A stretch of 64,000 bases of DNA from Berghia stephanieae (lineage: Eukaryota > Mollusca > Gastropoda > Nudibranchia > Aeolidiidae): contig CM067448.1 in assembly GCA_034508935.3 (NCBI GenBank), forward strand, positions 53,292,139-53,356,138, read 5' to 3'. Made by a program: the position numbers and the translations under genes. Below, in pieces: positions 36,914 to 49,400 of the stretch. The notes below the pieces were generated by a model, which worked only from the letters and a program-made list of their open reading frames with translations, was not told where the DNA came from and did no database searches. The stretch's first letter is position 1. The number at the start of each line of letters is the position of its first letter.

Positions 36914-39900
36914 CACTCAAAAACGTACCAAGAGGAGTAATTCTCTCCGAGAGAACTCTGGCAAGACATAGCCTGACATTGGCAACTGAGTCCTTGGAAA
37001 GCGCCAATAGACTGGGCAGAAGATTCCTGGCAAATGCCTCAGGTGGGAGACTATCCTCCTCTAGAATTACATAGCACAACTGAGCAAACCTATTTCAAAA
37101 AGACAAAGAGAAGACATATGGGGTGGTATATTTAACATTTAAGTTCAACAAACAAAGGTATATATCAGAGAGAAAGATAGCATAGAATAATTTTAAAAAA
37201 AAGAAAAAAAGAAAAACATATCATTTAGCAAAGATCTGTTTTTAATTACCAACTCCATCACCTCCCCCCCCCCCCCCCCCCCCCTCAACTTTTTCTTTAA
37301 AATATGGATTAAGGAAGAAATACTGATAAAGTACTGTTGTGTTATTTCATCAAATAAAATATTTCCTTATCTTCACACGTCAGAAACTAAGAAGGCTTTA
37401 CCCAACATTTCAAACCAAATAAGAGTGAAACTCACGTTTGTCTTCCTAACCACCTATTGTTAGTGGCGAATCTTTCAATGAGGTCATTGCATATTGAGCC
37501 CAGAAGCTTCTTCTCATCATCAAAGTGGGTCCTTCGCAGAATTGAGCTTAACTGTTGGAAAGCATTGAGAAATAGGATGATTACATAAAAGAACATTAAC
37601 ACACACTGCCAACTTTTCACAATAAAATAAGAATGCCAATTTGGACCCGGATGAGGGAATTCCAGTGCTGCCACACCCCCTCCCCCCTCAATTTATGATA
37701 GAGAGGTATAATTCAAATCAAAGGCTACATGGGAATGAAGAATATCTGTTTGATTAAACTCTGCCCATCATCTCCGCTCGACACCAATAATAATAAAAAT
37801 AGTAGTAGTAGTATAGATAGTGGTAATAACAATAATTCAATAGGCTCACATGCCTTGATTACCACAAATTAGTCAAAAATTACAAAATACGGATTTTGAA
37901 CAAAAAAATACAAAACATACTTTTCTTAAGGTTGGCAGCTATGCATTGATGTACATCTTGACATCAATAGATCAAAATATCATTTTGAGCCTTATGTTTC
38001 AATCGTTCTCAGAAATTTTACAGCACTGCTTGCATTACTAATTAATTCTAATACCGTAAAAAGATAACACGAAAGTTCAAAATTTGCATTTCCAAGCACA
38101 CACTATATAAAACGTAATGCCAAGGGGATGAAGTTTATCAATGAGAAGAAGATGAAAAAAAAAAAGAAAAAAGAAGTGGATTTGAGAATTCTAGAATAAT
38201 CTGGTCATGTGTCTAGTTTGAAAAAATATATGTCCCCCTTCTACTTAATTATCTCTTACAGAATGAAACAATCATCTGTCTCCCTCTCAACTTGAGACCC
38301 CAAACAAAACCCGGTTGAAATATCATAACCGCACTTCAATACAAGGATGCAAGGCAAATTGAAAAGGAATATAAGAGGGATAGAAGGCAGCAAAAGCTTA
38401 GACCAATTTTAGAGCTTGCCAGCAAAGGGGCCTTATATTCCTCCACTCTCAGTTACTCCTTGCCAAAATATAAACAAACAAAATTCCCTTTAATTCCTCC
38501 CCAATGGGAAATTTTTCTTTACGAAGGGTCTATTCCAATTGAAAACGGGGGAACAACTCTTTTGAACAAATCAGAACATACCAGTCGAAGTGCCATGGTC
38601 CTGACTTGAGCCACTTTATCCATACACAAGTCTAGGGACAAAGGAACAATATGCTCAACAATCTCCGCACAATGAAACAAGTCACAGATTTGAATCAGTT
38701 GTCTGAAAAACAAGAGAGCATTATTACCATTGAGAATGTGTCAAATGTAATCTTATTTCTATTTTCTTTTTCCCCCCTTCTTCCAATTCTTGTCTAATGT
38801 CAAAAATCAAATGAAAAAAATGGATCAGAGGTGATCAAGTCTTGTAACATTATAATACGTGGATAGAATGAGAAAATTCACAAATAAAAGAGCACAGTGT
38901 CACCCAACGTAGTTCAAAGTAAAAGATATTAAAAACGTGCCGTTGCGTCACTGCTGTCTACTTGAGCACAGACCTTATCCAATAGTAAAATTTTTTATAT
39001 TACATTAATATTGCCTAACCCATTGAAACATTAGATATGATCTAGATTCAGGGAGTTAGTACAGTGTAATGAGTGTAAAACTTATTACGTTCCTAATGAA
39101 AAGGATGAAATTATCATATAATGAGAGGTAAACTGTTAACATTTTCCCCTCTCAATATCTATGAAAAAAAAGGCTCAAAGTACAATCCACTGTCTTTAAA
39201 ACAAATTTTTTTTTTAAAGGGCATCTTACTCTGCCAGCTCTTCCCTGAATCGCCAGTTCCTGGTGTTGTCTGTCTTCATGAAGTCTTGGACTCTTGACAA
39301 GTACAGGATTCGCACATTGGGACGAAGAAGCTATGGACAAAACAAACAAGAGTTACACGTATCAAACTGTTGTTTTTTGTATTTTTTACATCGTAACTTC
39401 ATTCTAAATCACTGAGTCATTATTCTGATTTTTAATCGCATAACGGTTAAAAGAGACCATATGGCCCAGTTTATGAAGTGACCATTAAAAAAAAACAACA
39501 AATAATCAGACTTGAAGTTAGTACCAACAACTTGAGTCACCAGATGTTAGAACAATTTTACATGGGCTATAGAAACGGGGGATGTCAAACATTTAACATA
39601 TAGATTCAATGGAGGGCGGGGGGGATTGATAAAAGGCGGTGGAAAGTGTGTCATCTGTAGATTTAACAATTTTCGTCTGTTACACCAAACCAAACCTGGG
39701 ATGAGTTACATCATCTTAATCGATAGATTTTAACAAAGAAGATAAAGTAATTTGTTTAAATATCAGTATGTTTTCGACGGACCTATCACCACTAATACCG
39801 GTTTACCAGCTGATCGACAGCAATGAACCCAACGATGAGACATAATGGAAGGTTTCAACCTTCAGAAAGAGAAAACTTGACTTCCAGTCAACATGTTTTT

Positions 39901-41012
39901 CTTATAGGTAAAGAAGTCTACTTTAAATGCTGGTGCAGAACGAGGCATGACGTCTGTTAGGTGATAATACAATTTTTTCCCCGACAGAGACAACGCTGTT
40001 AACTAATTTTACACCTGATTACAGTAAGAATATGAAACATACTCCATAGTGATTAAATTACATTATCACGTTTACTCATTGCTGCCATACAGTGAGAATA
40101 TGAAACATACTCCATAGTGATTAAATTACATTATCACGTTTACTCATTGCTGCCATACAGTGAGAATATGAAACATACTCCATAGTGATTAAATTACATT
40201 ATCACGTTTACTCATTGCTGCCATTCTAACATTCCTGTTATCAGGAAAAATCTATGTCTTCGGGGGTTAAGGAACCGAGCTACAATATCACAGTGCTGAT
40301 GGTGCCAAAAACTGAAAAGGGAGGAAAATTTAGAATGATGGCCTTTAAGAACCCTTTATTTTTACACACATTTTTAGAACAATTGAGATGATAAAACTAT
40401 CATTGATACTCTCGCTAACTTCTAGAGAGTGGAAAACTGCCCCTATTTGCTCCACCACACATCAAATCTCTCACTGCCAGTACATTTGATTGAGGGAAAT
40501 ATAACAAAAAAAGAGAGGAAATTCCTCCTCTTGACTAAAAAATCGCGGATCCCAAGAAAACCATAGGCAATTATATCAGAAATTTTTCAATTATATCGGG
40601 AGCCGAGATTGAGTTTGAGCCCAAAAAATTCTATTTGTTTAAATCTGTATAAGTGGTAAGACTATATTAACATTGTTCATATGCTGGAACGGTTTCTAAA
40701 TGGGAATCTCCGTTATTAACAACAATCATATGAAGTCAAAATCATACCTTGAATATATCATAAAGATGCTTTAGGACTCCTATCCTGACTTCATCCAAGT
40801 CCTTCAAGAATCCATCAAAGATGGGAACGAGGTCTTTGTGTGTGATCTCATCACCAACAATCAAGGCTAATTCGTGGATTGAGAAGGCGAGAGTACGCCG
40901 AACTTTCCACTGAAGGAAATGGTAAAATACACAAAGAAAATATTACCAGAGTGGTAAAGGCAATTCAGTATTGTTAAAGAAACAAATAAATTTTTTTTTT
41001 TAAAGGGGGAGG

Positions 41013-41054
<42 letters not shown>

Positions 41055-43312
41055 CCAAGGTCAAAAGGTGCCCGCCTGATACCAGTGTTAAGAAAATTTG
41101 ATTTTTACTTAATTATGGACTGTTTTCATTGGGTTAATGCTTGTAATCAATTGATAATATGAAGAAGAGATAAAATGAGATAGCTCAACATACTCTGTTC
41201 AACAGAATATGAAATAAACAACTTGAAAGTGAAATTTGAATGCTGTTTGGCATGTGCTTAAAACGAGGTCAACGCATCACCTTTTTAGAAATCAAGTAGA
41301 AATTAAATGTGATGTTTTAGCCCCCTTGATTGAAATTTGACTAATAGTATAAAGTCAAAATTTACTTTTAAACGCAATTGCAGTATATTACATATCTGAT
41401 TAAGTTTCATATAGAGTTCTTAAAAAGTTGGTGTTGCTTGTGACCTTTGGTGTCATCAAACACAGCACAATACTAAGACTCGACACGAAACTTTAAAGCT
41501 CATGTTTAATGTTTATAAAACGTTTTATTAGGAGAAAAAAGCCTAGATTTACTATCTTAACTCAAATCTTGGAGTAAATGTATACCATTTTGCCGATATT
41601 GAGGCTTATTGGTTTTGGTGTCATTTGTCACAAGCAACACGGCATGCGTGAACACGTGGAAGTTTGTTTCGTTAAATGGCGATTCGCAATTTGGATCCAC
41701 CCTTCTTACCAGTCTTTGAAGTGCAGCACGTTCATTTGCCTTTCCAGAGTGGCTCCAGGCAGAAAAGGTAAGTTGAACTTTGGTGTCATCGCTATTTTTC
41801 ATTGTCACAAGCAACACTTGATATTGGATATTACAAAGTGCCACCAAAAAATTATGTTTTCAGCTGTTATTCTATTTACAAATATGATATTATGACATCT
41901 CACATAAGACTGTGATTTTGACAATTAATTATTTCCTTGTCATTCTAATTTTTTATGTTTCAGGGTTGTATCAATCAAGAAAAAGACAAAACTCAAGCTT
42001 TTGACGAATCCAGATAAAAGAAGGGTTGTCAAGAAATTTGATTTGATTTACTATTAACACACTAAATTACTACAAACTAGCAGATTTGAGCAGTATGGTG
42101 ATGGTTACCGTATGGTTACATGAATTCATTACCATGGCTGATATTTATCTAGTGTTTGTGCGACTTCTGGTACTTTTTGTGACCATTGGTGTCATTGGTT
42201 AAAATGTCACAGGTGACACTTAAGTTTGAAGTTTCTGATGTATTTCTGTTTTCATGTTCTTCTAAGCTTGAAATGTCATTGAATTACATTTTAACAGGCT
42301 ATATTACATGTGTTCAGTTGCTATTTTTGATTTATTGAGGCAAAATTGCGTTCTAGTGCCGATTTTGACCAAAGTAATAGCAACAATGGTATTACTAATT
42401 TCTAAGTATATTTCCAATTTGAAAGTATTTAGTTTCTTAAAATATTATTGAATTTCATTTTAGAGTAGGTTATTGTGCTTTTTTGACTGAAAATAATGAT
42501 ATATTATGGACGAAAGTGTGATTTGGTGTTGCTTGTGACATAAGTAATGGTGTCACCGGTCTTATGTCACAAGTCACATTCAGATGCTCTAATTTCCATG
42601 TATATTTCTATTTTTGAAGTCTTTGGTTTCTGAAATAGTATTAAATTCCATATTTAACTGTGGTTATTACACTGGTTTGACTGAAATTAATGATATATTG
42701 TCGAAATTGCAATTTGGTATTGCTTGTGACATAAGTAATGGTGTCATCGGTCTAATGTCACAAGTGACACAATGTCGCTAAATAAGATATGCTTTGGTCA
42801 CATTATTTCCCAACATTTTATTCCAAAAGTTTCTGAACATTGCTGGTAATAAACATATGCAATATTGTTGTTTTTGTTAATGTACAAACATTTTTATGAA
42901 ATAATATATTTGCATTCTATGTTGCTTGTGACCGATGACACCAAAAAGCAACATTTTCTCCAATAGTTGGTAATATTATTGTACTATGATCGTTGTTGAT
43001 TGTGTCTTTTTGTCTATAACTTACTAAATAAAGTTTGATACTCAACAAAAATCATTTGGTTATTGAGTTTTTTGTCTCATTTTGGTGTCACCGGTCACAG
43101 GTGACACCAGCAACCTATAGGTATTGTTGACGATATTATGCTGCGTTAGACCTTAAAGTTATCTAAAGGGCCTTTGATTCATGAAGTACAGGGTTTTTGC
43201 TACACATATAGAAACATGAATGGACTATTATGTCACTTTTATTTTGAGAAAAAAAATTGGCACCTTTTGACCTTGGCTCATATATAGAGAGAGAGAGAGA
43301 GGGAGAGAGAGA

Positions 43313-43408
<96 letters not shown>

Positions 43409-46400
43409 ATTTGCATTCAGCTGTCATACAAGTAAATGCCCTTCAACTTATGTTTTCATAAAAACAAGAGTAAATCCCCTCCACCCTTTTTTTTTTTTTT
43501 TGTTGTTCATCGACAACCAACCCCAAAGAACAAGACAACACCACAATAATCACTACCTGCATGTCCTGTGCCAATGTTTCATAAAGCTGCTTGATGCAGT
43601 GCCAGTTACGTCGTCCCAGAGTATAGGCCACAGCTGGAAGATTGTAGGCACAATGCCTGGTTATGTCTCCATCCACTGTCTGGGCTCTAGATGGGTCAAC
43701 CATGCCCAAGTAATTTTCAAGTAATAGCTGAGGGACTATATTCTGAAAACGAACCGAGAGTCAATCAGACAATTAAATCTTTAGAAAGAAAAATCTTGAA
43801 AGCTTGGAATTAAATTCTCCTTATTGAATCAAATCTAATAGATGGAATTGAGGTCCAAAAAGATGTTGGCTGTATTTAAAGTTCATCAAGTATCGTAATG
43901 TTAATCTTGGTCACTTTTGTCTTGGTTTCAGCATACAAAGAATGTAGTCAAGGAGGAGTGCATTTTCATAGAGCACAAACTGACGGTGGCAAAAAGTGAA
44001 AAAGGAGAAAAAATTTGAATAATAAGCTCCATTTTTACTGCATTCATCCCAACTTTTAGAGCAACTGAGATAAACTATCATTGACACTCTAGCTAACTTG
44101 GGGAGAGTGGGAAATTGCCTGTATTTGTTCCACCACACATCAAATCTCTCACTGACTAAATGTTTGGTGGAAATACAAATTTGTAAAACGACGAAATTTC
44201 TCCTCACAGATCCGAGGAAAACCGTCGGCACTACTGAATATACACTTATGATTTTAGAATCATTACAATACCAATAATTTTTTTAAAATCTCTTCTGTCA
44301 TCGATGCCAATTCTAGCCTCTTTGCTTGCATGCTTTAACAACTGCTATCGGGACCCCCAGAATAATGTGACTAATAATCATCTTATCCTAAGAACTTATT
44401 CCATAAGGACAAAATTAACCCCTGAGACAAATTTACAGACCTGTTAATGGTTGGTGAAAAAAATTGTCAGAACTTTTTGAACACGAGAAAATAGACCAAC
44501 AGGACAAAAATATGGATTAATAAACATGACAATTGACAAGTCAAATCATGTCACTTTCCCCAACTCGTATATACTACAAAGGTCCATATTTTATGGTACC
44601 AAAATAAGAAAAATCCCAATTATTTGAGAGAGTACACACATTTCTGGTCCCAGATCTGAGTTAGTTGTAAAATGAAAGGAAGAGAACTATTCCTATCTTT
44701 TTAAAGGATGTGTATATAGCGCTTGGCACGAGAAGCTGCTTTATCTTCACTCCTGTTTATATTAAATTTTTCAGCTGATTCTTTCATTTATTTGGATTAA
44801 TTCTTATATAAGAAGAAGAGAAGGGAGGAGGAGGTGATGGTGACGCAGTGTGGAGGAAAAATTGGAAAATTTAAACAATCACGGTTGAGAAGAAAGAAAA
44901 CTTCCGCTGAGAGCAGTCGATCACCTTTCAAAGAATAATATTTCGCATTATTTTTTCCGCTTATCATTCAAACTGAAACAAAGAAAGCGAAGGGAGGGAA
45001 ATAATCAACCTGAGAAATATGAGTGTGTCAGTAGCAAAATAGAGAGAAACGGCCCAGACTGACACATGCAGTGTGTGTTAGTTGATTACTGACTATGCGC
45101 GTCTTCAACAACTCGCGACAAGACACTGTCACCCCTCTCTCATGTCTGTGGCACAGTGGGCAGTAAATATATCCATGTTTAGCGGAGCGTAAAGGTGGAA
45201 TGATAATATACCTAGCTAGCTAGCTTGTTTTGTCTTTGATGCAAATAAAAAGTTTCTTTTTTAAAGTCCGCATTCGAAACGGAATAAAAACTGAGTTTTT
45301 CGAGGCATGAAATTAAACTTTTATGTTCTTTTTTGTTGGTTCTGTATTTTTGACGTTACGAATACATGGGTGCAAGCAACTGGACATCAAAAAGCCTGTA
45401 AGTGTACTTATGACCAGACATATAATCTGAAAAAGCCTGCAAGATTCACGGACTAACCTCTTCATTTGAAGTCTTGTTCTCAGCATCTAGTCTTCATAAT
45501 AGTAGTCAACAATTGTTGTATGTTTAATCCAAAGGTTGTAACGCAGTAATTTGTTAAGTTTCTTGTCACAAGTTGCACAAAAAAAAAAAAAATCCAAATC
45601 GCAAAAAGCCGGCAACGTTTTTTTTTTTTTCGGTAATCCAATCGGCCGGCACTCTTGCACCCATGCGAATATTATTTTTACTTTTAATTTTTTAATGTCA
45701 GCACTTAACAGAATATATCGAGCAAAATCGTACTGTCGGAAATCAGACAATTGTCGGAAGATTTACAGCCTGAAATGTACCCAGCTGCCATACAAGAATG
45801 TTTTGATTCTTTATCTCAAAAATAAATTCAATCCAAGATACATTCAAATTCGTGGTTTGCAATGTTGAAAAATATGACCAATCAGGTCAATGTATAAGGC
45901 ACAAAACAAGAGGTGAAATATAAAACGGAAGCTACCTGCTGCTGGGCAAGGGTGGCATCATCTAACAGCAAGAGGGATGGAAGATCATCCATAAATCCGA
46001 TACTGGGACTCAAGTCTGGAAATCAAAATAAATACTTTTATGAAATGTCATACATATTCGGACCAAGCACTTTATAAGGGTCAATCAATTTTCATCATCA
46101 TAGAAAAAATAAACACTATATTTTTGATTTAAGAAATTAACAAAAAAAAAAAAAAAAAAAAAAGAGAGAGAGAAAAAGAAACCTGATAGAAAGAAGAAAA
46201 ACGACATAATTTATCTCATCTATGGGTAGAAGTTAACATGGGAATTAAGAAAAAATGACAATAACACGAAAAGAATGTTTCATTTATTTTTAAAGGTTTT
46301 ACAGAAATTGTCTATGCCTTGATTTTTCATATTGTCCCTTTCTATGATTTCGAAACTTACAAACAGGGAAATGAGATAAACTTGGACCTTAAATATTTGA

Positions 46401-49400
46401 GGACTATTACTGATCATTAAGAGAGAAGAGTGATCGGCTGTGAAAAATTGTCTGAGCTTTTCGAGGCTGCGAATAGACACTAAACAATAAGTGGATGAAA
46501 TAGACCAATTAATCAAAGAATGGATAAATAGACCAACTAAACCAAAAAAGTGGATTAACAACACAACCCAGATATGACACAAATGCTATTCCTGGTGCCT
46601 CAATTTTACTCACATAGCAAGAGAAGAAATCGCTGTTGGTGTCTTGTTCTTCAAGCCATGACCATTTAAATTTATTCTTAACACCTTTTCTAAGGTAAGT
46701 AAGTCCGATCTGCGATCTAAAAATACTTCAGGTATATTGAATAGGAAGAATAATTGAATTAATAAATAACTGAAAAAACTACGGTCGTGCGAGAATAGAG
46801 GAAAAGAGAAGGTCGTAGGCCAAAGGAACGAAAACTTCCGTAATAAGCATTCAGTCACCTTTTCATTGAAGAAAAATATCTATTTCTCATTCATACTTTT
46901 TGGTTCACTTTCAACCGGATAGAGATAATGAACTAAACTGAAAAAAGAACATGAAAGTGTGTGTGTGTCGGTAGCAAAATAGAAGAAACGGCCCGGTCCC
47001 TAACACGCTAGTGTGGTGTTGATTACTGACTACGTTGTGTGTGATCGAGACTCGCGACGCGAGAGCGACCGACACTAGCTAGCTACGTGCAGGCAGACAC
47101 ACAGTCTGTGGATAGCAGTAGGAGTGAATATGTACACGTCCAGGGAGTGTGGAGGTGGTGATAATTATTGACAAGATGGAATGCTGTCTGGTTTGTTTTG
47201 TCTTTGACGAGATAAGTAAAAACACTTTTATTTTCTTTTAGTTGGTTCTGTCTTTTGACGCTACGAATATTTTTTTTTAAAATATAATTTTTTGTTTTTG
47301 TTTTTTAAATGTCAGAAATTATAGAGCAAAATCGTACTGTCGGAATTCCGACAATTGTCGGAAGATTTACAGGCCTGATGATTAAAGATAAGAGAGGAAA
47401 ACGAAAAAAAAAAAAAAAAAAAGAAAAGAAAAGGGGGGGGGGGGGGGGGGGGGGGGGGAATCTGAGGAAAGGAAAACTATATGCATTAATAATTGTTTTC
47501 TTTTAAAATCTAGAAAAGAATTATATCGTACCTCAAAGAAAAAGAGATGGGGATTTAATAAAGAAAGAAATGGGAAATTGCACCAGCATGAAAATAATGA
47601 TTTACTCACCTTGTACAACACCATCGACAACAGCAAAATGTCTCTCTCCGAAATGCTGGCCAATGACATGAGTGCTGCCAATGTTCACCGTTTCCTCTGC
47701 TGCATCAGCAACTGTGTTTACGCTTGCTGTGTGAATGGTAGACAATGGACTAATGCTGGAGATACTACTGCTGCCACTACTGAAAGACGGTGATTGTAAA
47801 ATCAAATCATTGTTGCTCAAGATTTTAACAGTTGACTCCACGTTGGAATGGGACGAGGAGAAACTACTAGATACGTTGACATTACATTCAGACACATTAG
47901 CGACGGTGGATTTATCACTCAATTCTTTTTCACTATCATCATTCTATTTTCTTAGCCACATGGTGGATATCTGTAGGTTTGCTATTAAGGAGGTCAAAAT
48001 CTATATTTACATCGGGCAGAGGCTGGCGCCAATATAGAAAATTATTGAACGTGACATCGTCTGTAGAATCTGAAGAGGATTGAAGCTCAGAGGAGGTAGG
48101 GGAGTTGGGACTTGTTACATTGGTGGGGGAATCACAGTTGATGTCGTTGTGGCATGAACAGAATGAGCAACATTTAAACTTAACTGACTATTATCATCGA
48201 TGTCAGAGGACTGGGAGGACACTGCAGGTGATGATATATGACTTCCTCATCATTCCTAATACTGATTTAATTGGCACTGTACTATTAATGTTGCTAATAT
48301 CACTTTGGTGGTGTTCTGGCTCTGCAGCGTCTAAGGAAGGACTAGGATCCTCTGTGACTTGACTAGCTGCTTGGCTTTCTTCTTGGACCTCACATTATCA
48401 CAGATAGGATCAATAAAGTCATCGCCTACTGACCATGGTATATTGCTGCTTTGGAATTCCGAAGTGGTATGATCACCATTCCCTTTCCTCTCAGACAATG
48501 ACAAGGCTCTTAATTCTTCTAAGGACATTTCTGAAAAATTGTTTGTTCCCACATCACCCTCAGCATTTAACTTCTCACTCTCGGCTTCACAATCAACAAT
48601 TTCCATTGCTTCTTCCTCCTGCCCTTCTGTCGGTGAATATGCGTCGTCGTCATCACCCTTCTCAACAGATAGTAATGGATGATCTAAGCCAGATTCATCA
48701 GATTCTGGGGAACTGTCAGGTGAATTGAGGGATTTCAATTGCAGAATTCCTTGTAGATTGTTCTGCTGCTCCTTTCCGACTGACTCGTGCCCATCATAAT
48801 CCTCTATCGAGAAACTGTAAGCAAAAATAAGAAAAAAAACATTTTTGATGATAACCTTTCACTGAAATAATTAAAAAGTGAATAATAATAGTACTAGCAA
48901 TCTGATAATATATTGAACAGGAAACAAGTTCAGTGCAACTATATGGTCTTGTGATGACGCTTTCGGATCGGAAGGTTCTGGGTCCGAGCCTCACTTAGCG
49001 AATAGTTGAGTCCTTGGAAAAGACTCTTAATCGCATTCTCTCACCATACTCAGGTACCAGGCCGTTAGCAGTGCCACTGTTGGAAAAAATTGTAAAAATG
49101 GCCCAAGAGGCGTCATGTTTCGTGTTGACGTCAGGGACCATTTGTAAAGCGCTTTGAGCATGTTTAGTGTATATAACGCTCAAGATTTTTAGGGTTTTTT
49201 TTTTTTCATGAACAAGATAAAAAGCATGGTTGGTCAAGAATAAAATGGGAGTGATTGTAAAAAACTAGTAGTGAAACTCGTAGTCCTTTTTCAAATCAAT
49301 TTGTGTTCATTCAAAATTTAGTATTCGATACTAAAAATCCAATTGTTATCATTTGATCGAGATAATAATTCAGATGATCATACCTCTCTAATGTATCAAT

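Noticed and set aside
36684-37079. Ser-Leu or Arg-Glu repeat frames over a GA tract
   Set aside because: Microsatellite frames fused by chance to PPP4R1 exon 16 sequence; the true exon ends at a donor at 36929.
47309-47506. 65-codon plus-strand frame rich in Lys and Gly
   Set aside because: Poly-A and poly-G runs account for it.
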